NCBI GenBank assembly: GCA_017548565.1
Contig: JAFYZU010000034.1
Location: 38,122-102,121 of the forward strand
Reading direction: 5' to 3'
Length of the DNA: 64,000 nucleotides
Source of the DNA: Treponema sp.
GTDB taxonomy: Bacteria > Spirochaetota > Spirochaetia > Treponematales > Treponemataceae
The position numbers and the translations under genes are program-made. Of this stretch, positions 23,720 to 33,166 are shown one piece after another. The notes under the pieces were generated by a model. It ran no database searches. It worked only from the letters and a program-made list of their open reading frames with translations, and was not told the DNA's origin. Numbering within the stretch: the stretch's first letter is position 1; every line of letters starts with the position of its first letter.

Positions 23720-24550
23720 ATGAAAAAGTTATTATCATTTTTATTGGCAGCAACAATGAGCACCATGCTTTTTGGTCTGGACATTTTTACTTACGCACCT
23801 TTAGTTGGAAACGTAAAAACCTATACTCAGACAGATTTCGAAGTAACAACTAAATTCGGCAATTATTTTAGAACACCAAGAGCAAAATATGTTCACGTTT
23901 TAAATGCTTTAGGGCAGGAAATCGAAACAAGGGAACTTTCTGCAAAGGATGAAATCATTAACAAAGCAGTCTTTAAATATGATGCAAGCGGAAACGTAAT
24001 TGAATATGCATACTACAATGCTTCATCAAAGCTTCTGTGGAAGGTATCGACAACCTGGAAAAACGGGAAAAAGGTGGATTCTTCAGAGTACGATAAAAAC
24101 AATGTACTTAAGGCAAAAATCATCTATACATACACAGATGACAAGCTTACAGATGAATCAGGCTATAACGGAGACGGCACCCTTAACTTCAAGATTATCT
24201 ATAAATACAACAACAAGGGACTCGTTGAAAAGCAGTTTACATATAATTCAGACGGTTCACTTGATACAGAAGAAACAATCACCTATACAGAAAACTCAAA
24301 GATTGAAAGCAGAACAAAATTTGATGCTTACACAAAAGAAATAACATCAGATGTTTTCAGATACGCTCAGAACGGTACATTATCGGAAATTACTACTTAT
24401 AATTCTGAAAAGAAAATCATAAAGCGCATTACAATCAAATATGATACAAACGGAAATGCCGCAAAGGTTTCTGAATATATCGTTTCTGAAAAATTCGGTT
24501 CAACACAAAATGATCTTGTAAATATTACTGAATATATCTACAAAGAATAA
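23720..24550 (+). CDS. Secreted protein with YD-like repeats
   Basis: A 276-residue exported protein (signal peptide residues 1-19, cleavage near LFG-L). From residue 75 it consists of about eight short repeats of the form Y(D/N)xxGxxxxxxxY, for example YDASGNVIEYAYY, YNGDGTLNFKIIYKY, YNSDGSLDTEETITY and YDTNGNAAKVSEY, related to Rhs/YD beta repeats. I see no enzyme domain. Such repeats often form extended beta structures at the cell surface. It is a single gene with a strong ribosome site (GGAGGA) and ends one base before the convergent cardiolipin synthase gene. Confidence 0.65.
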   Translation: MKKLLSFLLAATMSTMLFGLDIFTYAPLVGNVKTYTQTDFEVTTKFGNYFRTPRAKYVHVLNALGQEIETRELSAKDEIINKAVFKYDASGNVIEYAYYNASSKLLWKVSTTWKNGKKVDSSEYDKNNVLKAKIIYTYTDDKLTDESGYNGDGTLNFKIIYKYNNKGLVEKQFTYNSDGSLDTEETITYTENSKIESRTKFDAYTKEITSDVFRYAQNGTLSEITTYNSEKKIIKRITIKYDTNGNAAKVSEYIVSEKFGSTQNDLVNITEYIYKE

Positions 24551-24551
24551 A

Positions 24552-26132
24552 TTACATCAAAGGACTGATTATTCTTAACAAATATCCCACGATTTTCTGA
24601 ATCAGTGGGATTTTTTTATATTCTTCCTGTGTCAGTAAAATAGAATCCTGTAAAATTTCATCCATATCCTTTTTGATGTCATTAATTAAAGGAGTTGCGC
24701 ACAATAAAGCCCCGCATTCAAAATGATGATAGAAGCTTCTGTAATCAAGATTAACTGAACCAACTGTAGCAAGATTATCATCAGAAACAAAAGTCTTTTC
24801 GTGAATAAAACCCTTCTGATAAAGATACACCTTTACACCTGCATCAATAAGATTCTTTAAATATGTTTTTCCGATACAGAACGTAATATAATGATCAGGA
24901 ATTGCCGGAACAACAAGACGCACATCAACCCCACGTTTAACAGCAAAAACAATTGTTTCTATCATGTGATTGTCAATTACAACATACGGTGAAGTCATAT
25001 AAACATATTTTCTTGCGGTATTCAAAATATAAGCATAAACATCCTCTGCAATATCCTCGTTATTGTAGGCGTCATCTCCGTAAGGAATTAAAAGACCCTG
25101 TTCTTCAGGATATGTTTTATAAGGAATATTTATGTACTTTTCATAATCCTCCTGTTCGGTAACCTCAAGATTCCAGTCTTCCAGGAACATCCTCGTTAAA
25201 TTCTGAATTGCAGGTCCCTGAATTTTAATTGCGTTGTCTTTCCAGTAATTGAACCTGTTTTTACCGAAATTCATGTATTCGTTCGAAAGATTCAATCCTC
25301 CGGTAAAAGCAGTTTTTCCGTCAATAACGATAATTTTACGGTGATTTCTGTTATTAAGCTTTGTAGAAAAAAACGGAATCATTTTTATGAAAATATGAGA
25401 TTTAATGCCCTTGTTGCTCAGATATCTTTTGTAAGCGGAAGTCGCAAGCTCCACGGAACCGATTGAATCATAAAGCACACGAATTTCTACGCCTTCCTTT
25501 GCCTTTTGTTCAAGTATTTTTAAAATATTCCCCCAGGTTTCATCAAGTCCTATAATGAAAAACTCTATAAAGATAAACGATTTTGCTTTTTTCAGCTCCT
25601 CTAATAACTCAGGATAGAATTGTTCTCCGCACGAATAATATTTAAGGTTATTTTTTTCTGCAGGATAATAATTTCCCTGAAAACGAAGATAATCACAGAT
25701 GTTTTTATATTCAGGATATGACTTTAAAATCCTGTCTGTTTTTTTATCATCCGGATGGATATCCTTCGTGCTTTGCTTTACTGCTTTTATCCTTCGCCTT
25801 AACCGCAAGCCTCCTGAATTTATGTGATAGAGGATATATGCAGAAATTCCGAGTAATGGAAAAAGGACAAGAAGCGCAACCCAGGAAAGCTTGAATTCAT
25901 TTTTGCCGCGGCTGTTCACCAGATAAATCATGAATAAAAACGAAAGCGAAATGCTTATCCACAGATAAACTTCAATGTATTTATTGAGCGATAAACAGAA
26001 GAGAAAAAATATAATCAGCTGGACAAGAATCAGAAAGAAGATAAGAACTATTCGGCTGTAAACAACTGTTTTAAATCTGTGCTTAGATTTTGAGTCCTTA
26101 TACATCAGTCTGTCAAAATCTTTATCTTTCAT
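24552..26132 (-). CDS. Cardiolipin synthase (phospholipase D family)
   Basis: Joins two phosphatidylglycerols into cardiolipin in the inner membrane. Membrane segments lie in the first 120 residues (with the ISAYILYHI type). The two HKD motifs are HRKIIVIDGKTAFTGGLNLS in the middle and HEKTFVSDDNLATVGSVNLDYRS near the C-terminus. The open frame extends to 26318, but I choose the ATG at 26132 (AAGG ribosome site just upstream). The longer version would overlap the divergent LysM gene and lacks family likeness. About 526 residues from this start, normal for the family. Confidence 0.9.
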   Translation of the reverse strand: MKDKDFDRLMYKDSKSKHRFKTVVYSRIVLIFFLILVQLIIFFLFCLSLNKYIEVYLWISISLSFLFMIYLVNSRGKNEFKLSWVALLVLFPLLGISAYILYHINSGGLRLRRRIKAVKQSTKDIHPDDKKTDRILKSYPEYKNICDYLRFQGNYYPAEKNNLKYYSCGEQFYPELLEELKKAKSFIFIEFFIIGLDETWGNILKILEQKAKEGVEIRVLYDSIGSVELATSAYKRYLSNKGIKSHIFIKMIPFFSTKLNNRNHRKIIVIDGKTAFTGGLNLSNEYMNFGKNRFNYWKDNAIKIQGPAIQNLTRMFLEDWNLEVTEQEDYEKYINIPYKTYPEEQGLLIPYGDDAYNNEDIAEDVYAYILNTARKYVYMTSPYVVIDNHMIETIVFAVKRGVDVRLVVPAIPDHYITFCIGKTYLKNLIDAGVKVYLYQKGFIHEKTFVSDDNLATVGSVNLDYRSFYHHFECGALLCATPLINDIKKDMDEILQDSILLTQEEYKKIPLIQKIVGYLLRIISPLM

Positions 26133-26245
26133 TACCTTATATATAATAACAGATAAAACGAAAAAAATAAAATACCAATATTGTTGTTGATAAAATAGAT
26201 TAATTGTTTTACGATATAATAAGGGCTTAAATTCGGGGGCTATGT

Positions 26246-27751
26246 ATGAAAACAATAGGTATAAAACTTGCAGACGGTTCTTTCTATCCTGTAATGGAAG
26301 AAGGTACTGCCCAGACAAAAACTCTTGAACTCACTACTGCTAATAACAATCAGACCTGCGTTATGGTAGATTTGTACAGTTCTGAAACAGGAACTCTGGA
26401 AGGCGCAGAATATATTGATACTCTCAAAATTGATAATCTGAATGCTCATCCTAACGGAGAATTAAACATATCTTTTTCAGTTTCACAGGACGAAGATGGA
26501 AAGCTTTCTACTAATATTGTCGATAAGGAAACAGGTACAAATGCAGAATCAGTTTCTTCACTTTCACACATTTTCAGAGATTCTGATGAGCTTGCAAATC
26601 CTGATAATTTTACAATTTCAAATTTAGACAGAGCAAAATTCCCGACTGTTGAAAACGCATTTAATCCCGATGCCCCGGAAGAATTTGATCTTGATGCTCC
26701 ATCCGAAATACCTCTTGAAGCTGCAGATTCCCCGGCAGATGAAGCTTTTTCAGGCGACACGACACTTACAATGGATGAAATGCCTGACACAAACGGAGCA
26801 GAAACAATCGATGCACCTTTAGATTTTGCAATGACCTCTCCTTCTGATATTGCAATGGAAGATTTTTCCGAAGATGTAATGTCAAAAGAAATCCCTTCAG
26901 ATATTTCATTCGACGAGCCTTCTGCAGACATCCCTGCTGATGAAACTATTACCGATGATTCTCTTTCTGATGATATTTTTGCAGACTTACCGGCAGATGA
27001 AACTGTTACAGAAGATTCTCTTCCCGATGATATTTTTGCTGATTCACCGGCAGATGAAACTGTTACGGAAAATGCAGACGACAAGCTGTTTGAAGATATT
27101 ACGACAGATGAAGCTGTTACCGAAGATTCTCTTTCCGATGATATTTTTGCTGATGATGAAATTACAGACGATGATATTCCGGATGAAATTTCCATTCCTA
27201 AAGATGAACCTTCTGTTTTTGATGAAGATATCTCAAAACCACAGGCAGACGAAATTAACAAGGCAAACGGTCCAATAAGCTTCTCAGGACTCTACGATAA
27301 AGAAACAGAGCTCGGGGAATCTGCGGTACACGAGGAATCAAGGAAAAAAACTACAATTCCTATGCTTATATGCATTATATGTGCAGTCATCTGTATTATT
27401 GCAACACTTATTCTTCTTATATCTGCACCGGCAAAGGCACTCAGCAGAAAGCAGAAAGCTAAAGATGCACCGAAAACTGAGCTTGTAAAGGAAGAACAGA
27501 TTCAGACCAACGAAACTGTCGATTCAGTCATAGTTATTGAAAACGCTGAATCTGTAACACCGACGGTTCCTGCTCCAAAAAAAAACTCGGAAAAGGTAAC
27601 CTACAGAATAAAATGGGGTGACACGCTCTGGGATATTTCGAATAACTTTTATAAAAATCCATGGAAATTCACACGGATTGCAAAATACAATAAAATTACA
27701 AATCCCGATTACATTATAAGCGGAACTGTAATTACAATCCCGGCTGAATAA
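26246..27751 (+). CDS. Membrane protein with acidic repeats and a C-terminal LysM domain
   Basis: A 501-residue protein without signal peptide. Residues 1-130 form a beta-rich domain. Residues about 150-345 are very acidic and repetitive, built of units like ADETVTEDSLPDDIFADSP that recur three to four times. One membrane segment lies at about 372-395 (LICIICAVICIIATLILLI). The C-terminal 50 residues are a LysM: VTYRIKWGDTLWDISNNFYKNP...IIPGT-type ending. LysM binds peptidoglycan, so the acidic half is cytoplasmic and the LysM periplasmic. The lytic transglycosylase gene follows 10 bases on, suggesting a joint wall function. The repeats could change length by recombination. Confidence 0.75.
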   Translation: MKTIGIKLADGSFYPVMEEGTAQTKTLELTTANNNQTCVMVDLYSSETGTLEGAEYIDTLKIDNLNAHPNGELNISFSVSQDEDGKLSTNIVDKETGTNAESVSSLSHIFRDSDELANPDNFTISNLDRAKFPTVENAFNPDAPEEFDLDAPSEIPLEAADSPADEAFSGDTTLTMDEMPDTNGAETIDAPLDFAMTSPSDIAMEDFSEDVMSKEIPSDISFDEPSADIPADETITDDSLSDDIFADLPADETVTEDSLPDDIFADSPADETVTENADDKLFEDITTDEAVTEDSLSDDIFADDEITDDDIPDEISIPKDEPSVFDEDISKPQADEINKANGPISFSGLYDKETELGESAVHEESRKKTTIPMLICIICAVICIIATLILLISAPAKALSRKQKAKDAPKTELVKEEQIQTNETVDSVIVIENAESVTPTVPAPKKNSEKVTYRIKWGDTLWDISNNFYKNPWKFTRIAKYNKITNPDYIISGTVITIPAE

Positions 27752-27761
27752 AGGTACATCT

Positions 27762-29864
27762 GTGTCTGGTTTAAAAAAATTATTAACCGTTTTTTCTCTC
27801 TTAATCATTCCGGTAATTTTTACTACTGCATGCAATGAAAATCAAACCTCTGCAGAAACTCCGAAAAAAGAAAATCCTGCAGATGCCGATTATTTCATCG
27901 GTTTACGATATTTACAGAACGGTGAAGAGAAAGAAGCTAAGATTAAATTCATGAACAGCATGAAAAATGCAGGAAAATACTGTGCAAAAAGAAGTGCTGA
28001 ATGTCTTGCAACACTCGGCTCAGTTCAGGAAAGAAACGCTGCATGTGAGTTAATGCTTGAATTATTCAATGATGATGAAACAAAAACTCTCGCCGCCAGA
28101 CAATTTTATTCTGCTGAAGAATACAATAAGGTCATAAATCTTTCAGAAGAAATCATTCTTTCAGAATCAAAAAACGAACTCATAAAACTTCGCTTCCAGT
28201 CTTTCTTAAAACGAGGCGACAAGGATATTTCAAAAGATATCCTTCAATGGTTCATCCAGCGTCCGATTTCACAGGAACACATGAATTTTATAGATGAAGC
28301 CTGGCCGTTACCAGAAAACAAGGAAGATTACAATGACATCCAGAAAATCATCGCCTTCAGGATAGATGTATATAACAGAGACTATGGTGAAGCAATCAGA
28401 AAAAGCGATGATATACTTAAAATGATGGCAAAAGCAGATCTTGAACCGGCTCCGTTAATCTGCTCGGATCTTGGAAAGACCTTTTTATATGGAACAAATG
28501 AATATAAAGAAAGTGCAAAACAATTCCAGAAGCTTGCAAATCTATATAAAAAAACTCCAGCAGAATTCTATTTCTGGTTCTATGCCGGCCGCTGTTATAT
28601 AAAGGCAGAAACTGCACAGACACAGGCTTCAAACTGTCTTGAAAATGCAATCCAATGTACAGAGAATCCCAAATTAAAGGATAATGCCTTATGGTATCTG
28701 CTGAATGTAAAAATAGACATTTCGTTTACAGATACAATCAAGGATATCGGAATATATGCTTCGCAATGGTCAGATCCTCAGTATTTTGATGACTTATTCG
28801 ACAGCCTTATCCCCGAGATTTTTATAAGTGAACGATGGGATCTTTTCCCTGTACTAATCGAACAGCTCGACGGTAAAGCAACCGATGATATTGTCGCAAG
28901 ACTTTCCTATATCTGGGCAAGACTTATTCAGACCGGTAAGGTTTCTGTTTCTTCAAAGAATGATAAAATTCTGTGGTATTTTGAACGTGCTCTGGCCTGC
29001 GGATCAAGTTACTATTACAGGATGCTTTCGCTTTATGAGCTTGAAGCAAACAATAAAGATTTTGAAAGCTTTATGTGTCAGGTAAACAAAAACGATTCTA
29101 TAGAACCTGATGAAGATGCAGAAACTCTTTTACTCGGATATATCAAATACGGATTTCCTGAGAAGCTTTACAGTGAGTGGCTGAATTTCTACAAAAAAGG
29201 GATTTCTACCGATGTTTCGTTTAAAGCGGCATCTTTTCTTTCTAAATGCAATAAAAAAGAATATTACTCTCAAAGTCTGAGAATTGCTTCCAGAGCAGCA
29301 GCAATAAGCGACAGACCATTAACAAAAGAAGAAATGAAGCTTGTTTATCCCAAATTTTACAAAAACCATATAGACAATTATGCGAAAAAATACGATATTA
29401 ATAAATCAATAGTTTATGCTTTAATCAGAAGTGAAAGTTTTTTTGATTCAGATGCAGTTAGTCATGCAGGAGCAGTTGGCCTTACGCAGTTAATGGAAAT
29501 TACAGGCGAAGATGTGGCAAGAAAACTGAAAAAAAATGATTATTCATTAACAGACCCGGAAACAAATATTGAACTGGGAACATATTATCTGTGTGAATTA
29601 ATCAAGCGATGTTCAGATTCAAAGCTTCAGGGATTCTTATCATATAACGCAGGAATTACACGTGTACGACGATGGCTGGACAGTTCAATGGTAAATTACG
29701 GCTACAAAAAAGATATGAGCGATGATTTATTCCTTGAAACAGTTCCATACAGTGAAACAAGAGAATATGGAAGAAAACTTGTTTCGGCAACAATCTATTA
29801 TGATTTTCTTTATTCCGACAGTCAGAATTACAGACGCTTCTTCGAAATATTAAGAGGTTTATAA
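27762..29864 (+). CDS. Lipoprotein lytic transglycosylase (Slt70-like)
   Basis: Cleaves peptidoglycan glycan strands between MurNAc and GlcNAc. It starts at a GTG behind AAAGG, and the lipobox is TTAC (Cys near residue 24), so it is membrane-anchored. Residues about 40-520 are helical TPR-like repeats forming the Slt superhelix. The catalytic domain has IRSESFFDSDAVSHAGAVGLTQLM (Glu is catalytic) near residue 556, then GTYYL, LSYNAG and ETVPYSETREY, the normal set. It is the second gene of the LysM operon and is followed one base after its stop by the Kef antiporter gene. Confidence 0.93.
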   Translation: MSGLKKLLTVFSLLIIPVIFTTACNENQTSAETPKKENPADADYFIGLRYLQNGEEKEAKIKFMNSMKNAGKYCAKRSAECLATLGSVQERNAACELMLELFNDDETKTLAARQFYSAEEYNKVINLSEEIILSESKNELIKLRFQSFLKRGDKDISKDILQWFIQRPISQEHMNFIDEAWPLPENKEDYNDIQKIIAFRIDVYNRDYGEAIRKSDDILKMMAKADLEPAPLICSDLGKTFLYGTNEYKESAKQFQKLANLYKKTPAEFYFWFYAGRCYIKAETAQTQASNCLENAIQCTENPKLKDNALWYLLNVKIDISFTDTIKDIGIYASQWSDPQYFDDLFDSLIPEIFISERWDLFPVLIEQLDGKATDDIVARLSYIWARLIQTGKVSVSSKNDKILWYFERALACGSSYYYRMLSLYELEANNKDFESFMCQVNKNDSIEPDEDAETLLLGYIKYGFPEKLYSEWLNFYKKGISTDVSFKAASFLSKCNKKEYYSQSLRIASRAAAISDRPLTKEEMKLVYPKFYKNHIDNYAKKYDINKSIVYALIRSESFFDSDAVSHAGAVGLTQLMEITGEDVARKLKKNDYSLTDPETNIELGTYYLCELIKRCSDSKLQGFLSYNAGITRVRRWLDSSMVNYGYKKDMSDDLFLETVPYSETREYGRKLVSATIYYDFLYSDSQNYRRFFEILRGL

Positions 29865-29865
29865 A

Positions 29866-31596
29866 ATGCAGGATCCTTTTGCGAATCTGTTGCCGTCGTT
29901 TTTTCATTTTACAAAAGTTCAGGCAACTCAATTAGTATTGTTATTAGGAATAATTTTATTTGCAGGAGCCCTTGGAGGCTGGCTTTTTAAAAAACTGAAA
30001 ATCCCTCAGGTCGTAGGATACATCGTAATAGGAATCATAATCGGTTCTTCAGGCTTTCATATTCTTGAACCAAATGTAATTCAGGCACTGGATCCTATCA
30101 GTACTGTTGCACTTTCGCTGATCGGTTTTTTAATCGGCGGTGAACTAAAATTAAAAATCATAAAAAAATACGGAAAACAGTTCATAAGCATTCTTCTTTT
30201 TGAGGCAATCACACCTGCTGTTGTAGTAGGCGGAATAGTAACGCTGCTTGTGTGGCTTGTAACAAAAGATATAACCCATGCAATTTCTTTAGGATTGATT
30301 CTTGGTGCAATCTGTTCTGCAACTGCACCTGCAGCTACAACAGATGTACTTGTCGAATACCGTACACGCGGTCCATTAACAACAACAGTTTACGGTATAG
30401 TTGCGATGGATGACGGAGTTGCCCTTATCCTTTATACAATCGCTTCCACAATAGTTACTCCACTCATCGGCGGAAATTCAATCGGTTTTATCCCGCAGCT
30501 ACTGAATATTGCACGTGATATTTTCGGTTCCCTGTTAATCGGAGCTGCCTTCGGATTTCTGCTGAGCTTCATCACAAGAAAACTGTTGAATCAGGAAGCT
30601 CGAATTCTGACTTTTGCCCTGGGATGTCTTTTTATCTGCAACGGGATCTGTTCTATTTTTGATTTCGATAATATTCTTGCTTCGATGAGTCTTGGTTTTG
30701 TAATGGTAAATTTTGCACCTTCAAAAACTAAGGCAGTGTTTACACTTGTCGATAAATATACACCCCCGATTTATGTCCTTTTCTTTGTACTTGTAGGAGC
30801 AAAACTCAACATCTGGATTATAACTCCTTTCCTTGGAATAATAGCACTTGTCTATGTTCTCGGAAGAACTCTCGGAAAATCTATAGGTTCTACCTTCGGC
30901 GCACTTATAACAAAAGCCCCAAAAACTGTCCAGAAATATCTTCCATATTGTCTTTTAAGTCAGGCAGGAGTTGCAATCGGTCTTTCAATTGCAGCCGGGA
31001 ATGATTTTGCAGATTCAATCGGCCCTGAAATTCTTCTTATAATTACTGCGACTACATTCATTGTTCAACTGATAGGACCTGTTTTCGTAAAAATCGGAGT
31101 TACAAAAGCAGGCGAATGCGGACTTAATGTAACAATAGATGACATCAAGAAAAATTCAAGGGTTACCGATGTCTACCGCGGTCACGATAAAATCTGCGAT
31201 TATGATTCAACATCAATCGTTAACGAAAACGATATGCTCTTTACGATTCTAAATTCGTTCAGTAAAAATCAATATCTGAATTACGTCGTAAAAAACAAAG
31301 AAGGCAAGCTTACCGGAGTCATCAGTCTGGAGCATCTGAAGGAAATAATGCAGATCGGTGATTTTGCAGAATCAATGCTCGCTATGGATGTGATGGATCC
31401 TCCTACAGTTACGGTAAAGCCTTCAACAACACTTCCGGAAGCCTATGCGCTTTTTGAAGAACACGATATTGATGCAATGCCTATTGTAGATTCAGACGGT
31501 GATACTCTTGGAATTCTTGAAAAATCAACGGTAGATCACTATCTTCATACAAGAATAATTGAATTGAACAGAAAACTCGAAGAACTCGATAATTAA
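29866..31596 (+). CDS. Kef/CPA2-type cation:proton antiporter with C-terminal CBS domains
   Basis: A 576-residue membrane protein. About twelve hydrophobic segments in residues 20-415 carry the CPA2 pattern GGWLFKKLKIPQVVGYIVIGIIIG and the ion-site region ATAPAATTDVLVEYR. The soluble tail has two CBS domains, the second clearer (MDVMDPPTVTVKPSTTLPEAYALFEEHDIDAMPIVD). CBS pairs usually sense nucleotides or ionic strength. It likely exchanges K+ or Na+ for protons; the ion cannot be assigned. It starts one base after the transglycosylase stop. Confidence 0.88.
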   Translation: MQDPFANLLPSFFHFTKVQATQLVLLLGIILFAGALGGWLFKKLKIPQVVGYIVIGIIIGSSGFHILEPNVIQALDPISTVALSLIGFLIGGELKLKIIKKYGKQFISILLFEAITPAVVVGGIVTLLVWLVTKDITHAISLGLILGAICSATAPAATTDVLVEYRTRGPLTTTVYGIVAMDDGVALILYTIASTIVTPLIGGNSIGFIPQLLNIARDIFGSLLIGAAFGFLLSFITRKLLNQEARILTFALGCLFICNGICSIFDFDNILASMSLGFVMVNFAPSKTKAVFTLVDKYTPPIYVLFFVLVGAKLNIWIITPFLGIIALVYVLGRTLGKSIGSTFGALITKAPKTVQKYLPYCLLSQAGVAIGLSIAAGNDFADSIGPEILLIITATTFIVQLIGPVFVKIGVTKAGECGLNVTIDDIKKNSRVTDVYRGHDKICDYDSTSIVNENDMLFTILNSFSKNQYLNYVVKNKEGKLTGVISLEHLKEIMQIGDFAESMLAMDVMDPPTVTVKPSTTLPEAYALFEEHDIDAMPIVDSDGDTLGILEKSTVDHYLHTRIIELNRKLEELDN

Positions 31597-31684
31597 TGCA
31601 TTTAATGACTGACTTTTTTTGATTTATATATTATCCTTATAGAAAAGATATGATTTATAAATAAATCGATATTGGAGTAAAACA

Positions 31685-31954
31685 ATGACAGATCAGGAAC
31701 TGGAAAAAACAGTAAAAGAAGCACTTGAGATGTTCCGTCCACAGTTACAGGCTGATGGCGGAGATATGGAATTTGTCTGTATAGATAATGAAAAGAAGGT
31801 TCATTTAAACCTTACAGGAGCATGCGGAAGCTGTCCAATGGCTTTAATGACCCTTAAAATGGGAATTGAACGATATTTGAAGGATGCATGTCCTGAAATT
31901 TCAGAGGTTGTACAGGATAACGCAAAAAACTTTGGCGAAGGAATTGATTTTTAA
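31685..31954 (+). CDS. NifU C-terminal-type iron-sulfur scaffold (Nfu)
   Basis: An 89-residue single-domain Nfu protein that carries a transient Fe-S cluster for delivery to apoproteins. Motifs: RPQLQADGGDMEFV near residue 15 and the cluster-binding LTGACGSCPMALMTLKMGIE (CxxC) near 40. It has a TTGGAG ribosome site and lies two bases before the SlyD gene, so the two small metal-handling proteins are co-expressed. Confidence 0.92.
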   Translation: MTDQELEKTVKEALEMFRPQLQADGGDMEFVCIDNEKKVHLNLTGACGSCPMALMTLKMGIERYLKDACPEISEVVQDNAKNFGEGIDF

Positions 31955-31956
31955 TT

Positions 31957-32517
31957 ATGAACATCACAAAAGACAAATACGTTGCAATTCATTACACACT
32001 CAAGGATGTAAACGGAAAGCAGCTTGATACATCTATCGGAGCAGAACCACTGGCTTATATTCATGGAAACGGTCTGTTAATAGCAGGACTGGAACGTGAA
32101 CTTGAAGGAAAAACCACTGGTGATAAATTCAATACGACAATAAAACCGAAAGATGCATACGGAGAGCGTAACGAAAAGCTTGTTGTCTATATTCCACGCG
32201 ACAGATTCGACAGCGACGTACCGATTGAACCCGGTCAGAAATTTTCAGTAGAAACACCTGCTGGGCCTATGCTTGTTTCTGTTGTAGAAGTTCAGGATGA
32301 TAAAATAAAGATTGACGGTAACCATGATCTTGCAGGACAAACGTTGAATTTCGACATTGAAGTAGTAGAAGTCAGAAATGCAACTGAACAGGAGCTTGAA
32401 CAGATTAACAATGCAGGCTGCGGTGGATGCGGCGGTTGTGGAGGAGACTGTAACGGTGGCTGTGGCGACGAAGAATGTGGAGGCTGCGGCGGAACCGGTG
32501 TTTGTCAGAAAGAATAA
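31957..32517 (+). CDS. slyD: SlyD-type FKBP peptidyl-prolyl isomerase with Cys/Gly-rich tail
   Basis: A 186-residue FKBP. The catalytic fold is split by an IF domain as in SlyD: YIHGNGLLIAGLERELEGK, then DAYGERNEKLVVYIPRDRF, and DIEVVEVRNAT closing the domain. The last 37 residues are almost only Gly and Cys with a few acids (GCGGCGGCGG, DEECGGCGG). E. coli SlyD has a His-rich metal tail in that place; here Cys has taken the role and there is no His. It probably binds a soft metal such as Ni, Zn or Cu, and sits with the Nfu scaffold. Confidence 0.9.
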   Translation: MNITKDKYVAIHYTLKDVNGKQLDTSIGAEPLAYIHGNGLLIAGLERELEGKTTGDKFNTTIKPKDAYGERNEKLVVYIPRDRFDSDVPIEPGQKFSVETPAGPMLVSVVEVQDDKIKIDGNHDLAGQTLNFDIEVVEVRNATEQELEQINNAGCGGCGGCGGDCNGGCGDEECGGCGGTGVCQKE

Positions 32518-32525
32518 AAACCTGT

Positions 32526-33107
32526 TTATTTTATGAACTTTTTAACGGCTTTCAAAATAGACTCGTATGCCTGTTTTTTGGAAGCCTTTTTTATGTCCAC
32601 TGTAACATCTGCATAGTAAGTATATTTTTCTGCACGGAATTTCAAACAGTTAAACAAGCTTTTACTGATAGAAAACATCGTATCATTTCCTTTAAGCTTT
32701 ATGAACGACGGAACATTTTCGAATTCACCTTTTTCATTCAATTTGATTTTATTCATGCATCGTGAAACTGCAAATTTTGTAGGTACCTTTATATGAACAA
32801 GGATGCCCGAATCCTTAAGTAAGGACATTGCATCAGGATTATCACACACTCCCCCGCCCGAAGCAACAACCATGTTTTTTTCCAATGACATACTTTTTAT
32901 AAGTTCACTTGCCTGAGTTTCGGCTATCTTAAAGGCTTTAACTCCCTGATTTTTATAAAGATCTCTCGGTGTCATACCCGAAATTTCCTTTATTATTAAA
33001 TCAGTATCATAAAATTCATAACCAAGATGTTCTGCAAGTTTTTTTCCCTGTGTAGATTTGCCGCTGCCTTTACATCCTACTAATACTATTGATTCTTTCT
33101 TTTTCAT
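32526..33107 (-). CDS. Shikimate kinase-like protein
   Basis: Phosphorylates shikimate in the route to aromatic amino acids. P-loop VGCKGSGKSTQGKKLAE at the N-terminus, YDTDLIIKEISG with the shikimate-binding Asp, and VASGGGVCDNP near residue 85, the family signature. The C-terminal third (VPSFIKLKGNDTMFSISKS onward) diverges from the ordinary enzyme, where the R-rich lid RxPLY should be, so activity is a little uncertain. I place the start at 33107; the frame continues to 33128, but the -10 box lies there. The transcript is nearly leaderless. Confidence 0.75.
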   Translation of the reverse strand: MKKKESIVLVGCKGSGKSTQGKKLAEHLGYEFYDTDLIIKEISGMTPRDLYKNQGVKAFKIAETQASELIKSMSLEKNMVVASGGGVCDNPDAMSLLKDSGILVHIKVPTKFAVSRCMNKIKLNEKGEFENVPSFIKLKGNDTMFSISKSLFNCLKFRAEKYTYYADVTVDIKKASKKQAYESILKAVKKFIK

Positions 33108-33116
33108 AATACATTT

Positions 33117-33145
33117 ATTATACAACAAAGATTGTAAAATTTAAA
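33117..33145 (-). promoter_or_regulatory. Promoter of the shikimate kinase gene
   Basis: Minus-strand TTTAAA (33140-33145), 17 bases, TATAAT (33117-33122). The start codon is 9 bases beyond the -10, leaving a 5' leader of at most a few bases. Confidence 0.45.
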
Positions 33146-33160
33146 TGTTTACTGTATTCT
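33132..33160 (+). promoter_or_regulatory. Promoter of the PrsW gene, probably leaderless
   Basis: TTGTAA (33132-33137), 17-base spacer, TATTCT (33155-33160), then the ATG after six bases. It overlaps the divergent shikimate kinase promoter, so the two should compete. Confidence 0.5.
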
Positions 33161-33166
33161 AATTAT

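Noticed and set aside
26446..27261. Long minus-strand frame rich in Ser
   Set aside because: It is the antisense of the acidic repeats (GAA/GAT read as TTC/ATC-type codons) of the LysM protein; no ribosome site and no domain.
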